Below are positions 44,401-54,954 of a stretch of 64,000 nucleotides of DNA, piece after piece. The notes under the pieces are model-generated. The model was not told the origin of the DNA. It saw only the letters and a program-made list of their open reading frames with translations, and searched no databases. Source of the stretch: Adiantum capillus-veneris (taxonomy: Eukaryota > Streptophyta > Polypodiopsida > Polypodiales > Pteridaceae); NCBI GenBank assembly GCA_014529385.2, contig CM043962.1, forward strand, positions 51,347,405 through 51,411,404. Reading direction: 5' to 3'. Both the position numbers and the translations under genes were made by a program. The stretch's first letter is position 1. Every line of letters begins with the position of its first letter.

Positions 44401-46180
44401 TTTGGTGGCAAATCTGCTCTCACTTTTGCATGGGCAATAGCTTTGGCAAGTGGATTGGTTGCTAGTTTCTCTCTTGGTGCGAGAGATGAAGAGGCATTAT
44501 GTATATAGTAGGATCATGTACATTGCAACAAAACCAAGGTGTCTTCCTCTCTTCTTTTTGAAAGAAGAGCATGTGAGCGGCATAGCTGAGAAAATGGGGG
44601 GAGAAAGATAAGAAAGATATACAGCTTTGTATTGGAAAACACAAGGAAAGAGCATAGAGAAATATGGAGTTGACACACTTTTAGAGAAAGCTGATGGTTA
44701 TTTAAATCTAAACATTCCAACAAAATAACCATTTCATGTTATTATTCAAGCTCGTTTTGATCCATGCAAAGAAGGTGAAATCATTTTTTACCTCATATCA
44801 GTAAATAAGGGTAGTCCAAGCAACGAAAGTGTTTTTTTAGATGCATCTCCACGTCATTGTTTTCAACTCTTCTTACATTATTTTTGAGTGAACTACTTGG
44901 GTTTGCATTGCATAACAAATCATACAAAGTGTCTACTTCCTCTATGATTCCAAGAGAAGGCAGTTTTCTTGCTGAATTTTTGTTTCTCTCTATGGGATTT
45001 GAAGGGGTTTTTGTGATAATATTTGACACTTTTGATTGGGCAACACTATTGGTGCAAATGGCTGATGGTCTAATGTGAACTTGACCACATCTACATACTC
45101 TTTTTCCTTTCCTATCAACTAATATTTAAGTGCATAAGAAGGGTAAAAGTGTTTGGTGCCTATGCAAGAGGCATGGCAAACATTCACATAAGGGTGGAGA
45201 AACAGGCATGGCAAGATACAAGGGCAAAAATATGAGGTGGGATTGTGCCTTACGTATGGGATTTCAATTGGGAGTCTTTACCCTAGCTAGGCCTAAGCAC
45301 CCGGAGCGGACTTCATCTGAAGAGGCATGGCGCCTAAACTGGTATGGTTGATGATGACTCCCTATCACCTGTTGCCAGTTGGTACCTTGGGATCCTTTTG
45401 GAGCTCTAGCTCATGGAGGAAGGTGAAGCAGCTCCATATGATAGTTGTGGGGTGGTATGGTAGTGTTCTGGCTCGCTCTCAGCGAAGTGAGTGTAACTCT
45501 GTCCGTAGTAGGAGCGGATGTGGATGGTGGACCAGAAGAGACCACACAGGGTCCGATGCTTCTACTTTTATGGTTTATGTGGATAGCGGATCAAAAATGC
45601 TCGCCAAGGGTCCAATACCCCTACTCCTCTGTTTGAACATGGTTGATATACAATTATTTCAAGTTTGGTTGAAGTGGCATAAATTCAAATTTGCAGCCTG
45701 TTTCATTTAGATGGGCATTTCATTTCTCTTGTCTTTCTCTTGCGTCCCCATTGGGCACTCTGAATATTCACCAAGCACTCTTCTTACTCCTCTTTTTTCA
45801 CTGCTCTCGACGGGACCCAAAACACATTTATTCACCATACACTTGACATCTCTGTGTCTACTTTCACGCATAACCATTCCAGGGTCTAGGTACCATTGGG
45901 TGCAGTCTAGCGCTGGCTTAAACTCCATGATATGTCAGGTGCAGCAACCACCTTCTCCATATTGTTTCACGCTTCTGCACTTTGATGTAATGTGTTAATG
46001 TTTAAATGTTGAAATTGACATTTATTGCATAGACCGCGGGGAAGGGGGGTCTCTCAGGAACCCTTTGCACTATGTGCAAGAGTTAAGAACTTATGTATTG
46101 CTTCATATCCTTTTCAGCTTATGCCGGTTGCATCACAAGTGTCCAATATTTGCTAATGTGTAACCAAACGGGCCAGAAGT
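44401..46180. other. Intergenic, no supported gene
   Basis: Several frames of 70-127 codons occur on both strands (44793-45029 minus, 44857-45078 plus, 45327-45710 plus, 45707-45928 minus), but none shows a recognisable motif and plus and minus frames overlap. I see nothing else. Confidence 0.35.
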
Positions 46181-46184
46181 TTGC

Positions 46185-46990
46185 TATATACATTCTATTG
46201 TAGAGCTTGTTTTGTTGCTGCATTAGAGTGTTCATCCAACATCTTGACCACGTCAACGGCCTTTAAGATGTGTTTTGCCAAACTAGGTCTTGTTGACTCT
46301 CTTGCATCTTCAATGCCCATCAGTGATCCTACAAGCATTCTGCAATCACCATTGTGTTATAGTATTATAACATATTTTCATGCCAATGCTAAACCAATTA
46401 ATGCATAACAAACCTTATTGCTTGCAGCCTCACTTCAAAGCACCACCTTTTTTGGCTAGCACCTTGATTCCTTGCCACTTGCACTTCCTCAAGCCGCATC
46501 CTATTGGGAGATGGGTGAGATGAGAGATACATTGTCACATATTGCGGGCCGAATGTTGCAAAGAGATGTATCTGCCTACTACCCATGAAAAGGAGTTCAA
46601 ACACTCTTCTAACTCTGTCCTTTTCTTGGAAAGCTCCTTTATAAAGTTTGTCACCTTCTCTCTCAATCCATTCAACTCTGCAGAGGAGCTAGATTGGAGC
46701 TTCTCAAGCTGGACCTCAATTCCATCATGGCTCTTGAAACATGATACTCTACACCCGTAGATGTAGGCCATTAAATCCATTAATAAAACACAAAAGCATT
46801 GTAATTTCTTAATGGGTGGTGGCACATTTGTGGAGAGGATCTACAAGATAGAGGCCACCCTTTGTCCATAGATCTAAGCCTTGTAGCCTTGCACTCTTAG
46901 TTGAGCTGTGTGCTTGAGCATTGGCAATCCGACAACTTCTCAATGTTGCATACTCCCTATCCAAATCTACATGGAGGCAAAACTTAGCAA
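46185..46990 (-). other. Possible split or decayed coding region (coiled coil)
   Basis: Minus-strand pieces read in order: YATLRSCRIANAQAHSSTK (about 46930); SHDGIEVQLEKLQSSSSAEL and REKVTNFIKELSKKRTELEE (46620-46735), a coiled coil; SPNRMRLEEVQVARNQG (46440-46510); and, after a GT..AG step (donor AATAAG|GTTTGT near 46411, acceptor GATTGCAG|AATG near 46345), MLVGSLMGIEDARESTRPSL followed by KHILKAVDVVKMLDEHSNAA and a stop at about 46200. The first two join with a frameshift. I do not recognise the family. It could be a spliced host gene fragment or a transposon-captured piece. Confidence 0.35.
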
Positions 46991-47200
46991 GTGCATTCGT
47001 GATGTCTTAGAGGTCCATTTCTTTTAGAAGAAATAAGAAGATGAATAGATCAAAGCCACGAATGAAGAAAAGTATTGTGATGCGCCATGGATGAACCCTT
47101 GAAGGTTTTAAAAGACAATATGGAGTGAAGCACCATAGCTAGACATGCTACTACAACTAGAGACGATGCTGAAGTTGAGAGAGAGAAAGAGAAGGAGAGG

Positions 47201-47315
<115 letters not shown>

Positions 47316-47339
47316 CTCTGTGAGAGAGAATGTGCACAT

Positions 47340-48060
47340 TTATTTTAGATGCTCATCTAAGTTGCATTTATACGCTCGTATAATGAAAAATAAATATTTT
47401 TCTCACAATTAAACCGTTTTCCCGTATTGTACATGAATATCCATTTTTAAAAAATCTTTTAATTGGAAATGTTTTGAAACAAAAGACCTTTCGATCAAAA
47501 ACTCTTTTGATCGAAAGATATTTAGATAAAAAAACATTTGATCAAAAAAATTTCTTATATAATGAACAGTTTTGTGACGCGTTCAATATAAAAAGTACAT
47601 AGTGTCAGAGCATCAGACACCCCTGCTTCTTCCTCCCAATTTTCTTGGTATCTTGTGAGCCAATTAGGGTTTCCCCTCTTTAAATGTTTGTGTGGAGGTC
47701 CTTTGTGATGTGAATCTTCCATGGAAACTGCTTTGTCAAAGAATTAGGGAGGAAGGTAGGGCTTGCTACTGAGCAAACTAACTTGTATCAAAGCCATTGG
47801 ATGCAAGGCTACACCATAGCATCAGATAGTTTGATATTTGGAGTTGTTTTTCTTCTATTTTGAGAGTTGAACTTTTGTGGCTGGAGTTTTGTCTTCTTAT
47901 ATGGTGGTTTTTGATGGCTTTGTTGACATGTGTCTTTTGGGTTGGCATGTGCTTGTAATTCCCATAGACCGAGGCTTGAGTTGAGTGAAAGGAGACCAAT
48001 TTGTGTCTTTTGGCTGAACTTTCTGGTGTTTTGAGTTGTTTATCCAAACAACAAGGAGGC
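47340..48060. other. AT-rich stretch, no gene
   Basis: Low-complexity A/T words (TTTTGATCGAAAG near 47505-47520 is a short palindromic region). No coding similarity. Confidence 0.4.
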
Positions 48061-49120
48061 ATAGTTATAGAGGTGCCTTGTTGTCAACTTCTTTGAGAAA
48101 GGTCATTTGGAAGTTTGGCTGGTACATTAGGGTTCTAAGTGTTGTGTTGAGATTTCTTGCCAAGTTTCAATGCATTTGGATACCTAGAGTGACTACAAGA
48201 GCCAAGTTAGCGGTTTTAGAGACCTAAAACGCACACAGAACTCAAAAGACAAGTGGAAAAAGTGAAGTTGATAATTCAGGGCATAAGTAGGTTGTATTAA
48301 GGTGTTTTAACAAGTGTGTGACCAGGGAATTGTGAAAATTGGGCTAAATCCATGAGTCAGACATGGATTGCGATCTATGTCTAGCTTATTGATTTGGGCA
48401 TTTTTTGTGATTTCTTTTGTTACCATCTTGTTCCTCATACCTTAAATAGCTTACTTACCAATTTTAACTTCATTTGGATAATTAGGTTGACCACAAGAGG
48501 CCTCAGACGAAAATCCAAAAAAGGTTCCTAGGGTTTGACCAATTTACAAAGGGAAAGTTGTCCAAATAGGTTAAAAATTTGTACACATGATGTAAAGCAC
48601 CTAATATAACCAAGGTTTAAAGGACCTTGAAAATTGCTCATGTCTGTGAGGTGGGAGACATGGATCGCAATCCATGACCTGATACTTGGCAGAAAGGAAA
48701 TTTTTTGAAACCCTCCTAGCCATAGATCTATTAGACTGAATCAAGACCACTTGTGAAGCTGGGGATCATTTGGATACCAAAAAATGGACCTAAGCCCATA
48801 TCTGGTGATTTTGGCTCCTAGAAGCAGCAAAATTGACATAGAGACCAAACCAGAAATCCAAACAAGTTGATATTTGATAGGTGGACCTTTCAGAGGTAGT
48901 TAAATCAAGATCTGAAGACAAGGGCAAAAATTTGACCTAATTCACCATGGTGAGACATGGATCACGATCCATGTTTGGCTGATGCAAACAGGGTTTGAAT
49001 TTTTGTTTTGACCTCATGTCTGGATCATACTCATCTCCAAGGTTCCAGCCATATCCTCAAATTTGGATTTGGACCACCAGAGATCAGGAAACGGGAAGTC
49101 AAATCCATGACTGCAGTAAA
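48060..49120 (+). repeat. ~297-bp tandem array, about 3.5 units
   Basis: A TTTGGATA(C/A)..ACCACAAGAG-type block recurs near 48174, 48473, 48769 and 49062 (spacings about 299, 296, 293). A CATGGATYRCRATCYATG palindrome recurs near 48362, 48659 and 48956 (spacing 297 each). Units are diverged but clearly in register. CACTA-1 starts 11-20 bases after the array. Confidence 0.75.
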
Positions 49121-49762
49121 CTAATAAAATCACTACAAGAGGTTGTGTGCTCTTGTGACGTTGTTAGCGATGGAAATACATTGAGTTTTTATAACCCCCG
49201 ATGTCGCTAAGACCGTCGCTAACAGCGTCGATACGAGAACGTTGCTATATGCGTCGCTATAAACGTCGCTAATGATAGCGACGCCTATAGCGACAATTAT
49301 AACGACATTTGCAGGCCATCTATAGCGATGTTTATAGCGACGCTGCAAAGCCTTATATAGCGAAGTTCATAGCGATGCCCGAGAGGAAAAAAATTTGGTG
49401 GTAGGGCATTCAACCCATCAACCATATTGAATGTTTCGTTAATTGATTCACCTTTGAAAAAAAATGCAAAGGTAGATATAGAGCCAAAATAGTCACCCAG
49501 AAGACAATATAACCATTAACTCCATCATCCATAGTACGTATTGTTTGCAAAATAAAGTTAGAAAACTGACAAGCGTGAATTGATGAAAGTAAATCAATGA
49601 CAATTGTACACATCATAGGCAAAATCACTTGATTGTTAAACTTTGCAAATGTAATAGTTACAACACCATTGTCATTATTGAAAAAATATACATGGTTTTC
49701 AAAAAGACGTATAAAAGTTGTCTCATAATACATAAGCTATGACAAAAAGAAACTAATGCTAT

Positions 49763-50031
49763 CTAGCTACGGCTAGACTGACGTCGTCTAATTAGACGTC
49801 TCATCGCGTCCAAGCGGCGTATCTGTTGGATTCTACAAAAAAAAACAATAAGACAGCTTTTTGTAAGTATAAACATATAGCGACATTTATAAAACAATAC
49901 AACAAATAGAAAAGAGTAAACCCTAATACTAACCATGTCATCGTGAGAACTCAGAATGTCCATCAGGACGTTTAAGCCCTTTCTGCTTGCGTACTCACGC
50001 TCGTACGGTGTGGGATCACGTCTTGTCGTTC
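49763..50031 (-). other. Possible 3' exons of the CACTA-1 Transposase_24-like gene
   Basis: Two minus-strand segments read RRDPTPYEREYASRKGLNV and then LMDILSSHDDM, ending at a GT (49936-50013), and IQQIRRLDAMRRLIRRRQS and a stop after a T-rich acceptor (49772-49838). They look like downstream exons of the ORF at 50076-51119, whose frame holds a GTAAGT donor near 50132, but I could not join the first junction in frame. Confidence 0.35.
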
Positions 50032-50075
50032 ATCGACCACTATCAAAACGTACAAACAATCCATTATGTTAGAAT

Positions 50076-51119
50076 TTAAAAACCCATAAACCCTAAACTA
50101 TCAAACATAAAGAGAAATGCCAAAACACTTACAAAATCGGCCTCAAATGATGCCCATTCGTCGCTCCCCAAGTGGTGCGAGCTCCCTGCCTCTACTCGCA
50201 CTCTGGCTGCCTCCTTTTGTTGCTTCCATTTGTCGAGATTCTTGCGCGCTGCTTTCTTCGCATTCTTCCAATCTTCTTTGGCCAGCCAATCCGGTTTGTT
50301 CCACCCATGCTTGATTGCTTTTTGCACTTCGGAACGCTTCTGCTTGCAGTATCCGCGCATTCGAACCTTCATAAGATCTTCATTGAAGCGCTCATCCCGT
50401 GTTGGAACGAGAAACTCGTCATGAAGCATGCTGATGACTCTGTCTTTTAAATCATTCGGTACTTCACCCCAGGTGTTTAGTATGTAGTGTCTAAACACCT
50501 GAGAGCAAAGACCGCGCATGCGCGAAATCACCTTCTTGCCTTCATCATCCAAGATGATGCGGCCGTTGAAGTCAACGGAGTAAGGCAAGCCCTCTCGCCG
50601 TTGACGCGTGAACCTGGGTGTCCCGGCAAGGGTCTCTAGCGGCGTGTCGACGGGGGTACGGACGTCAGGTGTCTCCACTGGAGTCTGAGCCCCGAAGCGA
50701 GGAGTGTCCACTCGAGTGACTCCTGGAGGAGTAGCTAGTGGTGTGTAGCCGCTAGGAACGGCAGTCAGCTGCACAAAACCTGGTGTCGATGGAAATGTCG
50801 TGGCTGGTGTTGGGGCAGGTAAACAAGGAGAGGATAAAGAGCCTCGTCGAACACGAGGCGGTGTCGAAGCATCGGCGGTGGCATCCCCACAACAACCGCC
50901 ACCCCCACCACTAGAGCGCCGGTGCCTAGACAAGTGTGAAGATCGTCTCGTCGACACCGAAGCTTTGGAGCGCACTGAATGCTCCGAAACAGAGGGAGAT
51001 GCGGTTGGAGTAGGAACGTTCGGTGGTGCGCAAGAGCGATGACGCTCCACGTACCACTGTCTCTGCTGGGGTGACAAAGAAGAAAGAAACTCTTCATCAT
51101 CCATACCTGCATTAAACAC
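50076..51119 (-). CDS. CACTA Transposase_24-like (TNPA-type) protein
   Basis: A 347-residue open frame. The N-terminus MDDEEFLSSLSPQQRQWYVERHRS is followed by a Ser/Pro/Thr-rich region (residues 35-175) with VDTP/VETP repeats. The conserved plant Transposase_24 (Ptta/En/Spm) region runs from about 180 to 330: GRIILDDEGKKVISRM, HYILNTWGEVPNDLKD, MRGYCKQKRSEVQKAI, WASFEADF. In En/Spm this accessory protein binds subterminal repeats and helps the TNP2/TNPD transposase. The last 18 residues probably read into an intron (GTAAGT near 50132). It is the best preserved gene in CACTA-1. Confidence 0.7.
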   Translation of the reverse strand: MFNAGMDDEEFLSSLSPQQRQWYVERHRSCAPPNVPTPTASPSVSEHSVRSKASVSTRRSSHLSRHRRSSGGGGGCCGDATADASTPPRVRRGSLSSPCLPAPTPATTFPSTPGFVQLTAVPSGYTPLATPPGVTRVDTPRFGAQTPVETPDVRTPVDTPLETLAGTPRFTRQRREGLPYSVDFNGRIILDDEGKKVISRMRGLCSQVFRHYILNTWGEVPNDLKDRVISMLHDEFLVPTRDERFNEDLMKVRMRGYCKQKRSEVQKAIKHGWNKPDWLAKEDWKNAKKAARKNLDKWKQQKEAARVRVEAGSSHHLGSDEWASFEADFVSVLAFLFMFDSLGFMGF

Positions 51120-51170
51120 ACGAACATTTAAACTTAATATTGAATGAATGGAGTAGAAAACATGGATAAG

Positions 51171-51173
51171 TAG

Positions 51174-51263
<90 letters not shown>
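51171..51263 (+). repeat. (GATA)n(GA)n microsatellite
   Basis: Six GATA units run into about 35 GA units inside CACTA-1, just upstream of the Transposase_24-like ORF start. Confidence 0.95.
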
Positions 51264-51266
<3 letters not shown>

Positions 51267-51316
51267 GAGGGATTCCTGTGTATAGAGTTTTAATTGAATG
51301 AGGGTGAATTTGTAAA

Positions 51317-51651
51317 AGCACTACACTCCGGGTGCGATGGAGACTGAAGCTGCAATCACGAAAGAAGTTCGTATCTGCTCATAGATGTTGCTTGCCCCAC
51401 CACTAAATCTAGTTGATCGGGTGAAAGAGATACTAAGAAGTAGTAGTAGTGCTTCTTAGCGTCTCTTTCACCACTAAATCTAGTTGATCGGGTGAAAGAG
51501 ACGCTAAGTAAGTAGTAGTAGTGCTACTTAGCGTCTCTTTCATCCGATCAATTATATCTAGCGGTGAGACGAGCTACATCTATGAGCAGAGATAGATCAC
51601 TCCCTTCGCGATTGCATCTTCAGTCTCCATCGTACCCGGAGCACAGTGCTC
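51317..51651. mobile_element. Foldback MITE (~335 bp) inside CACTA-1
   Basis: The two arms are near-perfect inverted repeats for over 110 bases. The left arm (AGCACTACACTCCGGGTGCG at 51317) matches the reverse of the right end (CGTACCCGGAGCACAGTGCT, to 51650), and both contain ATGGAGACTGAAG, CTGCTCATAGATGT and TTGATCGG(G/A)TGAAAGAGACGCTAAG. The centre has a tandem duplication of CACTAAATCTAGTTGATCGG and AGTAGTAGTAGTG. No coding capacity. A transcript would form a long hairpin. Confidence 0.75.
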
Positions 51652-52013
51652 GTCGCCCCTGCTTGTGAGAACATACCTAGAGCATACGTACCTGGAGTGG
51701 ATGCAAAGACCATTAAATACAATGACACAATGACGGATATAAATAGAAATGGACAAAAAGCCACGTGAACATAATATATATTATAAAATGGAGCAAAATT
51801 GTTCAAAATGGAGAATTGTACAAGAATCCCAACTATCTCTTTCTTTTTTGACGTAGAACTTGAAGGTGCTTGTAGCTTTGGAATGTTCAAAGGCTAGCAG
51901 CAAAACAGAATGCATTCTTCTTCTATTCAACTTGAGTGATGGAAGAGGCAAGTCTATAACTCAAAATTTTCAATCGAAAGAGAGAGAGAGAGAGAGCGCA
52001 CACAATCAAATCT

Positions 52014-52114
52014 TGCAGTTGAAAAACCAGGTGGTGGAGCTACATGTAGCCATGGATTGCCCAGGTTGTGAGCGCAAAATCAAAAGAGCGTTATACAACA
52101 TGGAAGGTACTTAG
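52014..52114 (+). pseudogene. Captured HMA (heavy-metal-associated) exon in CACTA-1
   Basis: Reads QVVELHVAMDCPGCERKIKRAL plus YNMEG, the first strand and metal-binding loop (CPGC, the CXXC that binds Cu/Zn) and helix 1 of an HMA domain as in HIPP metallochaperones. The exon ends at GAAGGT, at the place where HIPP genes often have an intron, and then runs into a stop. It is on the plus strand, opposite to the CACTA transposase genes, and stands directly beside the TNP2 exon 1 remnant. Only about one third of the domain is present. Confidence 0.75.
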
Positions 52115-52127
52115 AGAGCCAGAGTTT

Positions 52128-52424
52128 TTACAAAACGGAGCAAAACGGAGTTTTTACATATGATGCTTGATCAAAGTGCCTACGAACATGTCTATTGGGT
52201 TGCAAGATTGCTGCCTGTTGGCCAGCGTCAGAGTCCGACGAGTTATAATTGGCAACAACTCGATCTATAATAGATGGATCGAACTCGCCAAATTCGCGAA
52301 CATGCTGCAAAGAAACGCGTCTTGTCTGTCGCACAGCATGCTTGCAATGATTACAAGGACATAAGATCCTCATTGAGAGATAGGTGTTTCGGTTGGATGG
52401 CCCCACATCCTCGTCACTACTCAT
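52128..52424 (-). pseudogene. TNP2 transposase first exon remnant (CACTA-1)
   Basis: The first 70 residues (MSSDEDVGPSNRNTYLS..; CPCNHCKHAV; VREFGEFDPSIIDRVVANYN) are almost the same as exon 1 at 61533-61756 in CACTA-2; CPCNXC is characteristic of the transposase-associated domain. After AGQQAAILQ the sequence leaves the family, and no further TNP2 exon follows before the HMA piece. The catalytic region is deleted. Confidence 0.8.
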
Positions 52425-52489
52425 AATGAGGATAAAAATCTTATAACCTGGACAAAAAATTTAATCTTCTATTGGCATTCTTCATCTTT

Positions 52490-52501
52490 TATCTCTCTTT
52501 C

Positions 52502-52552
<51 letters not shown>
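52490..52552 (+). repeat. (CT)n microsatellite
   Basis: An interrupted CT tract in the TNP2 leader of CACTA-1; CACTA-2 has the complementary (GA)n at 61381-61467, so it is ancestral to both. Confidence 0.9.
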
Positions 52553-52555
<3 letters not shown>

Positions 52556-53039
52556 TTCACACTGTAAACTACCTCACATTCTCTAGTCATGTCCAATCCC
52601 CGCACACCTCGGTCTAGAGGTGCACGGAGATCAGAACCACCGCGTTATAATCTTGTCTTTATTGGTCAATGCCTATATTTGTGGGTACAAGAAATCTACA
52701 CATTCACGTCTACATGATAGTGCATGTAGTGGACAAAACCCCTTTGCCTCTTCTCTAGCTGTAGCATTTCACAGCATCTTAACATCTTTTCACAATAGAT
52801 CTTTTCACTGTTTGTCTAACTCTAATTTTTTTACCGTAATCTCGAAGGTAGACTCTAATATAAAAACTCAATCCAAAATCTTATCTTAAATCTAACCTAA
52901 TTGAACATGTGGTGATTCGCTCCATTGAAGGGTAAAAGACATACCAATGGGACTACTAGCTGTGTAGATGTGAATGGGCCTCACATATACAAATACTTCA
53001 ATGCAAGAGTTTAATACTCTCACCTCTCCACCCCGTTGA

Positions 53040-53691
53040 TCCATGACCCAGGTGATGGAACAAAATCCTCCTCGAAGCTGGCCCAACCACCACTCCCCAG
53101 GTGATGGGATAATCCCGTCTCGATGCAAACTCTTACTGCGTCACTTTGCTGCCACCACCTGTCTGGATTGGTCATCCTCTCCTCCCTGATACCCCTCCAC
53201 TCATCTCTTTCACGCCAGTCAGGTCTGGCATCTGTGCATTTGACTTTCGATGCTTCATATAGTCGCGCATGCGTCTCCTCATCTAAGCATCGTCAAATGT
53301 ATTCTCCAGAGAGGGAACTAGAAACTCCCGATGCAGCGTCGCAATAAGATAATCCTTAGAGGCTTTATCCTGATCCCTCCAAGAGACCATGACAGACTAC
53401 AGTGTGTCAAAAAACCTGTTTACACAACTGTTGTATGCGGCCCATCACTTGCTTCCCCTCAAGGGTCATAATGGCCTCATCGGACATACGATTGATGAGG
53501 TAGGCGTATCACTTTGGTATGTCCCTCCCGTGAACTATAGCAACCATGTCCGATGAATGCTCATCATCCAGACCTCTAGGTGACCCCGACGTAGTGTTCG
53601 GGTCACTCCTCAGCATCTCCGACGCAGTGGCCGGGACACCACTCTCAAACGCGTAGACAGTATAATCTTTCGGTGTACTCAAAATAAACAT
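53040..53691 (-). pseudogene. Second, diverged Transposase_24-like copy in CACTA-1
   Basis: Minus-strand pieces MTNPDRWWQQSDAVRVCIE, TGLSHHLGSGGWASFEEDF (53040-53180) align with KKAARKNLDKWKQQKEAARVRVE and SSHHLGSDEWASFEADF of the main ORF. Further right, the regions of RMSDEAIMTLEGKQVMGRI and CVNRFFDTL (about 53400-53490) align with GRIILDDEGKKVISRM and VFRHYILNTW. The frame is broken at several places. It is a diverged paralogue rather than a recent duplication. Confidence 0.6.
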
Positions 53692-53694
53692 AAA

Positions 53695-54005
53695 TCTAAT
53701 TTAATCTAACCTAAATCTAAATCTAACCTTATTTTAAACGATAAAAAGAGAAAAATGGTATAACCTTTCTATCACCCAAGTGTGGTAGATTGGTTATGCC
53801 ATTTCCCTCTTTAATAACAGGTAAATAACGTAAATAAACGTAAATCTAATCTAAAATAACGTAAATCTAAATCTAACGTAAATAAACCTAAATAAACCTA
53901 AATCTAATCAAACGTAAATCTAACTAAAAATAAACCTAAATCTAATTTAATTTAACTTAAATAAACCTAAATCTAATCTAACGTAAGTTTACATCTAACC
54001 TAATC
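53695..54005 (+). repeat. TAAATCTAA(T/C)-type short tandem repeat
   Basis: AT-rich array of AAACCTAAATCTAATCTAACGTAA-like words, interrupted by a box-A-bearing unit at 53755-53821. The reverse complement occurs in CACTA-2 (60700-60795 and 61015-61090). Confidence 0.8.
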
Positions 54006-54093
54006 TTTAATGTCTTTTGGGATAGTTTCCTACGACGTTAAAACTCTCTTCTTCTCGTGTGTGTGTGTGTGTGTGTGTGGGTGTGTGTGTGCC

Positions 54094-54430
54094 AATAAAA
54101 AGAGAAAAATAGTATAACCTTTCTATCACCCAAGTGTGGTAGATTGGTTATGCCATTTCTCTCTTGAATAACAGGTCTTGAGTTCAACTCCTCGTCGGCT
54201 AGATCTTTAAGGTCTCTTGAATTAGTTTCCTATGATGTTAAATTAAACTCTCTTCTTCTCGGGTGTGTGTGTGTGGGTGTGTGTGAACCCCAATAAAAGG
54301 AGAAAAATGGTATAACTTTTCTATCACCCAAGTGTGATAGATTGGTTATGTCATTTCCCTCATGAATAACAGGTCTTGAGTTCAAATCTTCGTCGACTAG
54401 ATCTTTAAGGTCTCTTGGGATAGTTTCCTA
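54094..54430 (+). repeat. tRNA-like tandem units with Pol III A and B boxes
   Basis: Two units of about 200 bp. Each has a box A (TGGTAGATTGG at 54137-54147; TGATAGATTGG near 54336-54346) and about 35 bases later a box B (GTTCAACTC at 54182-54190; GTTCAAATC at 54380-54388), as in tRNA genes and SINEs. A truncated third unit (53783-53793) has only box A. An inverted copy is in CACTA-2 (60485-60600). I could not fold a full cloverleaf, so this is a tRNA-derived repeat rather than a tRNA gene. Confidence 0.45.
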
Positions 54431-54439
54431 TGATGTTAA

Positions 54440-54462
54440 GACTCTCTTCTTCTTCTTCTTCT

Positions 54463-54507
<45 letters not shown>

Positions 54508-54722
54508 TCTCTCAATGTGTGTGTGCATTCTTTGTTTATGCATGTGTGTGCGTTTTTTGTTTATGCATGCTCTCTCTCTCTCTCTCAATGTGTTTGTGCA
54601 TTCTTTGTTTATGCATGTGTGTGTGCGTTTTGTGTTTATGCATGTGCTCTCTCTCTCTCTCTCAATGTGTTTGTGCATTCTTTGTTTATGCATGTGTGTG
54701 TGCGTTTTTTGTTTATGCATGT

Positions 54723-54761
<39 letters not shown>

Positions 54762-54768
54762 AACACAA

Positions 54769-54800
<32 letters not shown>

Positions 54801-54910
54801 GGAGAGAGAAAGAGGGGAAAGGAACATGAGAGTGAGGAGAGGGAAGGAACAAACCTGGCTCTCCTTCCTCTTCTGGTGTGTGTGTGTGTGTGTGGAGAAG
54901 AAAGAGAGAG
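54440..54910 (+). repeat. Complex CT/GT microsatellite with ~70-bp tandem units
   Basis: (TTC)n(CT)n, then four repeats of (CT)nCAATGTGT(G/T)TGTGCATTCTTTG and TTTATGCATGTG, then GA and GT tracts. The inverse arrangement is at 60010-60440 in CACTA-2. Confidence 0.9.
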
Positions 54911-54954
54911 AGAGAGGGAGAGCGCGCGTTACCCTTGCTTGCTTGAGCACGCGC

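Noticed and set aside
46620-46735. MRS2/CorA magnesium transporter fragment
   Set aside because: The coiled-coil stretch (ELSKKRTELEE) superficially recalls the MRS2 helix, but no GMN motif or membrane segments occur nearby, so the family is left open.
48060-49120. CRISPR-like array
   Set aside because: Units of 297 bp that are diverged throughout and the eukaryotic context rule it out; it is an ordinary tandem repeat.
52620-52889. Protein-coding gene shared by both CACTA elements (HGDQNHRVII.. ORF)
   Set aside because: The frame is antisense to the TNP2 leader in both copies and conservation is equal at DNA level; it is best explained as shared non-coding leader.
54130-54215. A functional tRNA gene
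   Set aside because: A and B boxes are present, but I could not form a convincing acceptor stem or anticodon arm.
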